Shown in pieces: positions 1 through 5,836 of a stretch of DNA of 9,371 nucleotides (position 1 is its first letter; each line of letters starts with the position of its first letter). The notes beneath the pieces are model-generated. The model did not search any database and was not told the DNA's origin. It saw nothing but the letters and a program-made list of their open reading frames with translations. Position numbers and translations under genes: made by a program. The DNA lies in the NCBI GenBank assembly GCA_012522875.1, contig JAAYJP010000015.1, forward strand, positions 1 through 9,371, given 5' to 3'. Source of the DNA: Clostridiales bacterium (lineage in GTDB: Bacteria; Bacillota; Clostridia; Christensenellales; Aristaeellaceae).

Positions 1-18
1 GGCGGATAAAGCGCAGTG

Positions 19-51
19 AAAAGCAGCCGGGGAATCGCTTTCCCCGGCTGC
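19..51 (-). terminator. Intrinsic terminator of the hrcA-grpE-dnaK-dnaJ operon
   Basis: A perfect 12-bp inverted repeat (arms 23-34 and 40-51, GC-rich, 5-nt loop TCGCT) lies 14 bp past the dnaJ stop codon. Read on the minus strand, the stem is followed directly by four T residues (19-22), as expected of a Rho-independent terminator. In the plus direction no T-run follows, so it acts for the minus strand only. The T-tract is short, but the stem is very stable. Its position suggests that the heat-shock operon ends with dnaJ here. Confidence 0.88.
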
Positions 52-65
52 CCATTTACCCCATG

Positions 66-1181
66 CTATTGAAAGACGCTTTTGACCTTTTCCAGGAAGC
101 TCTTTTGCTCCTCATATTCCTTGCCGGTCGCGGCTTTCTCAAACTCCTTAAGCAGTTCCTTCTGGCGGTTGTTCATACGCTTTGGGATTTCCACCCTGAC
201 CCTCACCACCAGGTCTCCCTTCCCGGAGCCATGCAGCTGCTTGATGCCCTCGCCCTTGATGCGGAACTTCGCCCCATCCTGGGTGCCTTCCGGCATCTTA
301 TAGCTGGTTTTACCACCAAGGGTGGGGATTTCTATCGTGGCGCCCAGGGCCGCCTGGGTGAAGGTAATGGGCATGTCCAGATACAAAGTGGTGCCATCCC
401 GGGCGAAAAGCCTGTGGGGGGTCACGGAAATTACGACTTGCAGATCGCCCCGGGGACCTCCGGCAGTGCCAGGTTCCCCCTGCCCATTCATCACGATGAC
501 CTGTCCGTTGTCAATGCCAGCGGGCACATTAATGGTAGCGGTGCGCTTCTTCCGCTGGCGCCCGGTACCGGAACAGGTCTGGCAAGGGTCACTCACCGTC
601 TGCCCTGTCCCTTGGCAGGTGGGGCAGGTGCGTACGGTCACCATGAAGCCCCCGCCGGACCGTACCTGGCCCGTCCCTTTGCAGGTGGCGCAGGTGACCG
701 GCTGGGTACCGGGCTTGGCCCGGCTGCCGTGGCAGGTTTCGCACTCCTCATTGCGCATGAAGTCAAAAGACTTCTTGGCGCCAAAGGCCGCCTCCTCAAA
801 GGTGACGCGCATGTTAAAGCGCAGGTCGTTGCCTGGCCTGGGCCCTGAGCGCTGGGCTTGTCCTCCCATGCCGCCGCCAAAGAGCTGGTCAAAAATCGAC
901 TCAAACCCACCAAAGCCCGACGCGTCAAAGCCCGCCCCGCCAAAGCCGCCCATAGGGGGGCCGTCCATGCCGAACTGGTCATAGCGGGCACGCTTCTCAG
1001 GGTCTGAGAGGATTTCGTTGGCCTCGTTGAGCTCCCTGAAGCGCACTTCACAGGCTGAATCATTGGGGTGCAGGTCGGGATGGCACGCCTTGGCCGCCTT
1101 CCGGTAGGCCTTCTTGATATCTTCTGTGCTCGCCTTCCTGTCGACGCCCAGCACCTCATAATAGTCTCTTTTTGTTGCCAT
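66..1181 (-). CDS. dnaJ: Chaperone protein DnaJ (Hsp40), type I
   Basis: This is the cytosolic co-chaperone that delivers unfolded substrates to DnaK and stimulates its ATPase. The 371-residue length is normal for type I DnaJ. The J domain spans about residues 5-70 and has the essential HPD tripeptide at 34-36. A Gly/Phe-rich linker covers about 71-115. Four zinc-binding CxxC pairs follow at 147/150, 164/167, 186/189 and 200/203, and then the C-terminal substrate-binding domain and dimerisation tail. The first zinc repeat reads CETCHGSR, with Arg154 where the CxxCxGxG consensus has Gly; the other three are canonical. The start is supported by GAGGAG at 1184-1189, only 2 nt from the ATG, which is tight. 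It is the last gene of the operon, 99 bp after dnaK across a large stem-loop, and is followed by an intrinsic terminator. Expression should follow HrcA/CIRCE control from the promoter near 4850. Confidence 0.98.
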   Translation of the reverse strand: MATKRDYYEVLGVDRKASTEDIKKAYRKAAKACHPDLHPNDSACEVRFRELNEANEILSDPEKRARYDQFGMDGPPMGGFGGAGFDASGFGGFESIFDQLFGGGMGGQAQRSGPRPGNDLRFNMRVTFEEAAFGAKKSFDFMRNEECETCHGSRAKPGTQPVTCATCKGTGQVRSGGGFMVTVRTCPTCQGTGQTVSDPCQTCSGTGRQRKKRTATINVPAGIDNGQVIVMNGQGEPGTAGGPRGDLQVVISVTPHRLFARDGTTLYLDMPITFTQAALGATIEIPTLGGKTSYKMPEGTQDGAKFRIKGEGIKQLHGSGKGDLVVRVRVEIPKRMNNRQKELLKEFEKAATGKEYEEQKSFLEKVKSVFQ

Positions 1182-1201
1182 AGCTCCTCAACTGTTCCCA
1201 C

Positions 1202-1267
1202 ATGGAATCCTTCGCTCAGCGTTTTCCCGGGGGCTTTCTTTCCGGAAAGCCCCCGGAGGGATTCCAT
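1202..1267 (-). other. Nested stem-loop in the dnaK-dnaJ intergenic region
   Basis: An inner perfect 12-bp stem (arms 1227-1238 and 1245-1256, 6-nt loop) is enclosed by an outer perfect 9-bp stem (arms 1202-1210 and 1259-1267). A small CGC/GCG hairpin at 1213-1221 sits on one side, so the RNA could fold as a three-way junction. In the operon's direction the inner stem is followed by GAAAACGC rather than a T-run, so it is not a canonical intrinsic terminator. It starts 13 nt after the dnaK stop and ends about 12 nt before the dnaJ ribosome binding site. A role in mRNA stabilisation, processing or partial attenuation between dnaK and dnaJ is an inference. Confidence 0.75.
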
Positions 1268-1280
1268 TCATCCGATAAAC

Positions 1281-3107
1281 TTACCGCACTTCCCCATCAG
1301 CGTCCACCGACCCATCCGGGTTCTGGCCCGGGCCGTCCTGCGGCTCCTGGTCGGGCTGGCCGCCCTGCTGGGCGTTTTGGGATTGGTAGATTTTGCCAAA
1401 GATATCGTAGACTTTCTGCGTGGTCTCATCCATCACCCGGCGAATTTCTTCAACATTGCCGCCTTCGCGGACCTTCTTGAAGTTCTCGATTTCGCGCTGA
1501 ACCGTGGCGCGGTCCTCCTCAGAGAGTTTGTCGCCATTGTCCTTGAGTTGCTTTTCCATCTCATACTGGAAGGAATCAGCGCGGTTGAGGGTTTCAACTT
1601 CTTCCTTTCGGCGCTTGTCCTCCTCCGCGAACTGCTCAGCTTCCTTCACGCGCTGGTTAATCTCGTCCTCCGTCAGATTGCTGGAGGCCGTAATGGTGAC
1701 ATTCTGGCTGTTGCCTGTGCCCAGATCCTTGGCGCTCACACTCACGATGCCGTTTTTGTCGATGGTGAACTTCACCTCGATCTGGGGCACGCCGCGGGGC
1801 GCCGCAGGGATACCGGTCAACTGGAACCTGCCCAGGGTCTTGTTGTCATAAGCCATGGGCCGCTCTCCCTGAAGCACATGAATTTCAACTGTGGTCTGCC
1901 CGTCTGCGGCAGTGGAGAACACCTGTGCTTTTTCCGTGGGAATAGTGGTGTTGCGCTCAATAAGGCGCGTGAAGATATGCCCTTCGGTCTCAATACCCAG
2001 ACTGAGGGGGGTCACATCCAGAAGCAGCACATCCTTTACATCACCGCCAAGCACACCCGCCTGAATCGCGGCGCCGATGGCCACGCACTCATCCGGATTG
2101 ATGCCCTTGAATGGCTCCTTGCCGGTGACATTCTTGACTGCTTCCTGAACGGCAGGTACGCGTGTAGAACCTCCCACCAGGATAACCTTGTCAATATCCT
2201 GCGCGGTGAGGCCCGCATCCTTAAGCGCTGTCTGCATGGGGGCGATGGTACGCTCCACCAGGTCATGGGTCAGTTCATTGAACTTGGCCCGGGTCAGGGT
2301 GATATCCAGGTGCTTGGGTCCGTTGGCATCTGCAGTGATGAAAGGCAAATTGATGTTTGCCGACATGACACCGGAGAGGTCCACCTTCGCCTTTTCAGCA
2401 GCCTCCTTCAGACGCTGCCAGGCCATGCGGTCTTTCTTCAGGTCAATGCCGTTTTCCTTTTTAAAAATCTCGGCCACATAATCCACGACGCGGTCGTCAA
2501 AGTCATCACCGCCCAGCTTGGTGTTTCCGCCAGTGGCCAGCACCTCAAATACGCCATCGCCAATCTCAAGCAGGCTCACATCAAATGTGCCGCCGCCCAA
2601 GTCATAAACCAAAATTTTGTGGGGCTCTTCCTTATCCAGGCCATAGGCCAGGGAAGCCGCTGTGGGCTCATTGATAATACGCAGCACTTCCAGGCCAGCG
2701 ATGCGCCCCGCATCCTTTGTGGCCTGGCGTTGTGCATCCGAGAAGTAAGCGGGCACAGTGATGACAGCCTGGGTGACGGTTTCGCCCAGATAGCTTTCCG
2801 CGTCCTGCTTAAGCTTCTGAAGCACCATTGCGCTGATTTCCTGGGGGGTATACTCCTTGCCGTCAACGCTCCACTTGTAGTTGGAGCCCATCTGCCGCTT
2901 GATGGACGAGATGGTACGGTCCGGATTGGTGATTGCCTGGCGTTTGGCGATCTGGCCAACCAGGCGCTCGCCTTCCTTGGTAAAAGCGACCACGGACGGG
3001 GTTGTGCGCGCGCCTTCAGAGTTGGGAATAACCACCGGTTCGCCGCCTTCCATCACGGCCACAACGGAGTTCGTGGTGCCCAGGTCAATTCCGATAATTT
3101 TTGCCAT
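1281..3107 (-). CDS. dnaK: Molecular chaperone DnaK (Hsp70)
   Basis: This is the cytosolic ATP-dependent Hsp70 chaperone and the partner of the neighbouring GrpE and DnaJ. The product is 608 residues, the usual size in Bacillota. Nucleotide-binding motifs are GIDLGTTNS (6-14), Lys70 in SSIKRQMG, the adenosine-loop segment INEPTAASLAYG (145-156), DLGGGTFDVS (169-178) and LVGGSTRVP (310-318). The interdomain linker VLLLDVTPLSLG is at 360-371, followed by the beta-sandwich and a helical lid rich in charged residues. The region around residues 55-105 lacks the roughly 23-residue insertion of Gram-negative DnaK. The tail is Gln/Pro/Gly-rich and ends VDADGEVR, a degenerate form of the usual acidic terminus. 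The start at 3107 was chosen because GGAGGA lies 8 nt upstream (3116-3121) and the protein then begins MAKIIGIDLG; an in-frame ATG at 3149 adds 14 unconserved residues and has no ribosome binding site. The gap to grpE is 48 bp. Confidence 0.99.
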   Translation of the reverse strand: MAKIIGIDLGTTNSVVAVMEGGEPVVIPNSEGARTTPSVVAFTKEGERLVGQIAKRQAITNPDRTISSIKRQMGSNYKWSVDGKEYTPQEISAMVLQKLKQDAESYLGETVTQAVITVPAYFSDAQRQATKDAGRIAGLEVLRIINEPTAASLAYGLDKEEPHKILVYDLGGGTFDVSLLEIGDGVFEVLATGGNTKLGGDDFDDRVVDYVAEIFKKENGIDLKKDRMAWQRLKEAAEKAKVDLSGVMSANINLPFITADANGPKHLDITLTRAKFNELTHDLVERTIAPMQTALKDAGLTAQDIDKVILVGGSTRVPAVQEAVKNVTGKEPFKGINPDECVAIGAAIQAGVLGGDVKDVLLLDVTPLSLGIETEGHIFTRLIERNTTIPTEKAQVFSTAADGQTTVEIHVLQGERPMAYDNKTLGRFQLTGIPAAPRGVPQIEVKFTIDKNGIVSVSAKDLGTGNSQNVTITASSNLTEDEINQRVKEAEQFAEEDKRRKEEVETLNRADSFQYEMEKQLKDNGDKLSEEDRATVQREIENFKKVREGGNVEEIRRVMDETTQKVYDIFGKIYQSQNAQQGGQPDQEPQDGPGQNPDGSVDADGEVR

Positions 3108-3155
3108 TGTGTAGTTCCTCCATACGCTTATGCGTTCGTTTTCATTCAATATATG

Positions 3156-3719
3156 TTAAAGGTCAGGGACGACCCGGACCATCGCGTGCCTCAGCACATT
3201 CTCGCCCATTTGGTAACCCTTGATGACCACTTCGCATACGGTGCCGGGAGTTCCTTCCTCAGGGCTGCCCTGGGCCACGGCGTCCTCCAGTTTCGGGTCA
3301 AAAGGCTCCCCTTTCCGGTCGATCGGTGTGACGCCGCGGGCCTTCAGAGCGTCCAGCAGTTGTTTTTGCACCAGCGTGACCCCCTGATACAGCGGGTCCT
3401 CCTGATCTTGCTCCACTTGAAGGGCGCGCTCCAGGTTGTCCACCACCGGCAGGATGGTCTTGATGAAGGCACGGGCACCGTCCTCATAGCTCTCCGCGGC
3501 CACCTGACGGTTTCGCTTGCGGAAATTATCGTAATCCGCCTGCACGCGCTGCGCCAGCGCAAGGTACTCCTCCTGCATGGCGCGGGCTTCTTCCAGTTCC
3601 TGGAGTGAATCTGCCATATCCTGAGGCTGGTCAGGTTTGCTGGTGTTTGCTGGCGCCGGCTGGGCGCCTTCCTGGGATTCGGGCATCTGTTCGGGCCCTG
3701 CTTTCTTCTTGCGGTCCAT
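3156..3719 (-). CDS. grpE: Nucleotide exchange factor GrpE
   Basis: GrpE releases ADP from DnaK and so resets the chaperone cycle in the cytosol. The 187-residue length is typical. The N-terminus (about 1-35) is low-complexity, rich in Pro, Gln and acidic residues. A long dimerising helix (about 36-100) contains RVQADYDNFRKR (58-69), the family's most recognisable motif. The DnaK-contacting beta domain follows, with GEPFDPKLEDAV (137-148) and GYQMGENVLRHAMVRV (168-183). Two usually conserved positions differ: the His of FDPxxHEAV is Glu145, and the terminal DRVLRPA motif reads ENVLRHA. The ATG at 3719 was chosen over the in-frame ATG at 3731 (four more residues) because GGAGGA at 3724-3729 is well placed for it and lies inside the alternative start. 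The stop of hrcA is only 15 bp upstream, so translational coupling is likely. Confidence 0.95.
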   Translation of the reverse strand: MDRKKKAGPEQMPESQEGAQPAPANTSKPDQPQDMADSLQELEEARAMQEEYLALAQRVQADYDNFRKRNRQVAAESYEDGARAFIKTILPVVDNLERALQVEQDQEDPLYQGVTLVQKQLLDALKARGVTPIDRKGEPFDPKLEDAVAQGSPEEGTPGTVCEVVIKGYQMGENVLRHAMVRVVPDL

Positions 3720-3734
3720 GGTCTCCTCCATCAG

Positions 3735-4772
3735 TTACTCCGCCTGCTCCCCGCCGGTTAGAACGAGGCTTAACGCATCGCCCACCAGGCGCAGGGTGTT
3801 TAGCACGCGGGCATAGGGCATTCGTGTAGGGCCAATGATGCCAATGGTGCCCCTGTTTCCCTGGCCAACGGTATATTCCGCCAGCACCACACTGCAATTC
3901 TCCATTTCCGGTATACCGGTTTCAGGGCCGATATGAACTGCCAAATCGGTGCCATCCCTCGTGGCCGCGGTTTTGATAATCTGCATCAACCGCTCCCTGT
4001 TCTCCAGCACCGAGAGAACCGGACGGGCTTTCTCCGCTTCATGGTACTCCGGAAAATTGAGGATATTGTGGGTGCCAGACACAGTGATGGTGTCGGTGGC
4101 GTTTTCACGGGCCATCCGGTCTGAAAGTTCCTCGATGCCCTGGAGCACCTGCGGATCCGCAGGTGCACTGGCCGCGAACTCGCGGAGCTTTCTGCGCACT
4201 TCCTTAAGCGTCTTGCCGGCAAAGCGGTCCGTCAGCATCCGGCTGATGGCGTACAGGGCGTCCGTATCCAGCGAGTCCGCAACATGCACCATGGTGTCCC
4301 GAATGATACCGCCATCGGTGACAATCACCAAAAGTGCCATAGCACGGCTGACGGGCACCAGGTGAAGGGTGGCGATGCACAAATCCGCCTGTCCCGGCAT
4401 CATCACCAGGGAAACGTAATGCGTGAAGTCGGACAAGACCTGAGCGGTGCTTGCCACCACATCATCCAGATGGCTGACGCGCTGGAGGAAGTACTCCCTG
4501 GCCGCCTTATCCTCCTTAATAGGGTTAAGGCCGGACGCCATGAGCATATCCACATACAGCCTGTAGGCCTTGGCGCTTGGCACACGGCCGGCCGACACAT
4601 GGGGCTGCATCATGTATCCCAGTTCTTCCAGGTCGCTCATCTCATTGCGGATGGTGGCACTGGAGATCTCCTGCAGATACTTGCGGGAGATGGTGCGGGA
4701 ACCCACAGGCATCGCAGTCATGATGTAATCTTCCACAACCGCCTGCAATATGCGCCGCTTACGCTCGTTCAT
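3735..4772 (-). CDS. hrcA: Heat-inducible transcription repressor HrcA
   Basis: HrcA is the dimeric repressor that binds CIRCE operators of class I heat-shock genes; its activity depends on the GroE chaperonin in the systems studied. The 345-residue length is typical. The N-terminal winged-helix domain is well conserved: VVEDYIMTAMPVGSRTISR (12-30), SSATIRNEMSDLEELGY (37-53) and HVSAGRVPSAKAYRLYVD (58-75). The GAF-like and dimerisation regions follow, including TVGQGNRGTIGIIGPTRMPY near the C-terminus. The ATG at 4772 has GGAGGA 3 nt upstream (4776-4781). It is the first gene of the operon, about 60 nt downstream of the predicted transcription start, and a perfect CIRCE lies in its leader. 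It should therefore be autoregulated together with grpE, dnaK and dnaJ. Confidence 0.98.
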   Translation of the reverse strand: MNERKRRILQAVVEDYIMTAMPVGSRTISRKYLQEISSATIRNEMSDLEELGYMMQPHVSAGRVPSAKAYRLYVDMLMASGLNPIKEDKAAREYFLQRVSHLDDVVASTAQVLSDFTHYVSLVMMPGQADLCIATLHLVPVSRAMALLVIVTDGGIIRDTMVHVADSLDTDALYAISRMLTDRFAGKTLKEVRRKLREFAASAPADPQVLQGIEELSDRMARENATDTITVSGTHNILNFPEYHEAEKARPVLSVLENRERLMQIIKTAATRDGTDLAVHIGPETGIPEMENCSVVLAEYTVGQGNRGTIGIIGPTRMPYARVLNTLRLVGDALSLVLTGGEQAE

Positions 4773-4802
4773 GGGTCCTCCTCTCTCCCGCTCTCCGGGC
4801 TG

Positions 4803-4829
4803 TTAGCACTCTCGCCCTCCGAGTGCTAA
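4803..4829 (-). promoter_or_regulatory. CIRCE operator (HrcA binding site)
   Basis: The sequence shows TTAGCACTC, a 9-nt spacer and GAGTGCTAA, which is an exact match to the CIRCE consensus on both 9-bp arms (4803-4811 and 4821-4829). It lies 31 bp upstream of the hrcA start codon and just downstream of the predicted transcription start near 4832. HrcA bound here would block the promoter. In RNA the arms could also form a hairpin in the 5' leader. Confidence 0.98.
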
Positions 4830-4838
4830 TCTGTGGAT

Positions 4839-4868
4839 AATGTATCATGCTTCCTCCCCTCTTGTCAA
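4839..4868 (-). promoter_or_regulatory. Sigma-A-type promoter of the hrcA-grpE-dnaK-dnaJ operon
   Basis: On the minus strand a perfect -35 hexamer TTGACA (4868-4863) is followed after 18 nt by the extended -10 element TGATACATT, with hexamer TACATT at 4844-4839 and TG at 4847-4846. An alternative -10 is ATACAT (4845-4840) at 17-nt spacing. Initiation is predicted near 4832, immediately before CIRCE. This is the usual class I heat-shock layout: a vegetative promoter controlled by HrcA rather than an alternative sigma factor. Confidence 0.85.
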
Positions 4869-4929
4869 GGGATTCCCGCGTGTTGTTTCAGCATTGGAAT
4901 CGCTTGCGGGGCCGGGAGCATGGCAGAAC

Positions 4930-4957
4930 CATAATACCCGCTTTGGGCGGGTAGAAT
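4930..4957 (+). promoter_or_regulatory. Candidate promoter/operator with inverted repeat before the aldo/keto reductase
   Basis: A perfect 7-bp inverted repeat, TACCCGC and GCGGGTA with a 5-nt loop TTTGG, occupies 4935-4953. Two -10-like hexamers flank it: CATAAT (4930-4935) and TAGAAT (4952-4957). Neither has a good -35 at standard spacing. With either hexamer the repeat would overlap core promoter or start-site DNA, which suits a repressor operator. No T-run follows on either strand, so it is unlikely to be a terminator. The regulator is unknown and the assignment is an inference. Confidence 0.4.
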
Positions 4958-4990
4958 AACAATAATCAAATTTCTGAAGGAGGCCCCTGA

Positions 4991-5833
4991 ATGCAGCACA
5001 CCATGATGCTCAACACCGGAGCGCCAATGCCCCTGGTTGGCTTTGGCACCTATCTGATTAAAGAGCCTGAGGTCTGCAGAAGCTCCGTCCTGACCGCGCT
5101 AAAGGCCGGCTACCGCTTGATTGACACCGCCCAGTTCTATGGCAACGAGGAGGCGGTAGGCCAGGCCATCAGGGAAAGCGGTGTCCCCCGGGAAAAGCTG
5201 TTCATCACCACCAAACTCTGGCACACCGATGCAGGGGATAATAAAACCCGCCCCGCGTTTGAAGCCTCCCTCAAGCGCCTGGGGCTTGATTATGTGGACC
5301 TCTATCTGATTCATCATCCCTTTGGCGATGTGTACGGCGCCTGGCGCGTTATGGAGCACCTCTATCACGAGGGCCGTGCCCGCGCCATTGGCCTTTCAAA
5401 CTTCTATCCCGACCGCCTTATGGACCTGATACTGCATTTTGATGTGGTTCCTGCCGTGGACCAGCTGGAAACCCACATTTATCACCAGCGCCTTGATGCC
5501 CGGGAGCTGATGGCCAGGCATAAGGTTCAACTGATGGCCTGGGGCCCCTTTTCCCAGGGAAAAACCGATCTGCTGAATAACACCACGCTTGGGAAGATCG
5601 CCTCCCGGCACGGCAAGACCCCTGCCCAGGTGGCGCTGCGTTTCCTGGTTCAGCAGGGAATAACGGTCATCCCCAAATCCGACAATGAACACCGCATCCG
5701 GGAGAACATCGACCTGTTTGACTTCGCCCTTTCAGATGACGATTTGGCAGCCCTTCAGGCCCTTGACACCAAAAAATCCGCCGGGCTCACCCATGATGAC
5801 CCGGCGAATGTCAGCAGAATCGTGGCGCTTTAG
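4991..5833 (+). CDS. Aldo/keto reductase (AKR5-like NADPH-dependent reductase)
   Basis: This is a soluble (beta/alpha)8-barrel oxidoreductase that would reduce aldehydes or ketones with NAD(P)H; 280 residues is typical of bacterial 2,5-diketo-gluconate-reductase-like enzymes. The family signature GYRLIDTAQFYGNE (40-53) and the full catalytic tetrad Asp45, Tyr50, Lys75 and His108 are present. RAIGLSNF (131-138) and a QLETHIYHQ segment (158-166) are also conserved. IPKSDNEHRIREN (227-239) is the cofactor phosphate-binding motif and favours NADPH. The substrate cannot be read from sequence. The start is supported by AAGGAGG at 4977-4983, 7 nt before the ATG. The gene is divergent from the heat-shock operon, with 218 bp between the starts. 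It converges on the next minus-strand gene, with 3 bp between stops. No terminator of its own was seen. Confidence 0.95.
   Translation: MQHTMMLNTGAPMPLVGFGTYLIKEPEVCRSSVLTALKAGYRLIDTAQFYGNEEAVGQAIRESGVPREKLFITTKLWHTDAGDNKTRPAFEASLKRLGLDYVDLYLIHHPFGDVYGAWRVMEHLYHEGRARAIGLSNFYPDRLMDLILHFDVVPAVDQLETHIYHQRLDARELMARHKVQLMAWGPFSQGKTDLLNNTTLGKIASRHGKTPAQVALRFLVQQGITVIPKSDNEHRIRENIDLFDFALSDDDLAALQALDTKKSAGLTHDDPANVSRIVAL
5771..5808 (-). terminator. Intrinsic terminator for the minus-strand pair, embedded in the convergent gene
   Basis: Read on the minus strand, arms at 5800-5808 and 5777-5785 can form a stem of seven GC-rich Watson-Crick pairs plus one G-U and one A-U pair, with a 14-nt loop. It is followed directly by six T residues (5776-5771). 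It lies about 30-65 nt past the stop of the 5837-6904 gene but inside the last codons of the plus-strand aldo/keto reductase, where the A6 run encodes Lys-Lys. The hairpin geometry and T-tract are those of a Rho-independent terminator; that it works in vivo is inferred. Confidence 0.7.
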
Positions 5834-5836
5834 CGT

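Noticed and set aside
63..848. A 261-codon plus-strand open frame antisense to dnaJ
   Set aside because: It lies wholly inside dnaJ on the opposite strand, has low-complexity composition and no recognisable domain; dnaJ is unambiguous.
3118..3131. A 14-bp sequence (CTCCATACGCTTAT) identical to 7871-7884
   Set aside because: An exact 14-mer shared once within a window of this size is within chance expectation, and both copies lie near start codons where composition is constrained.
3108..3149. N-terminal extension of dnaK from an in-frame ATG at 3149
   Set aside because: The added 14 residues are not part of the conserved DnaK N-terminus, and the ribosome binding site GGAGGA at 3116-3121 is placed for the ATG at 3107.
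1068..3608. An 846-codon open frame on the plus strand antisense to dnaK and grpE
   Set aside because: It is the mirror of strongly conserved dnaK and grpE codons in a GC-rich genome. Long open frames antisense to hsp70 genes are a known artefact, once annotated as NAD-specific glutamate dehydrogenase. It has no separate ribosome binding site or domain support.
4871..4901. Inverted repeat GATTCC / GGAATC upstream of the aldo/keto reductase
   Set aside because: The arms are only 6 bp and 19 bp apart, with no T-run or promoter relation; this is expected by chance.
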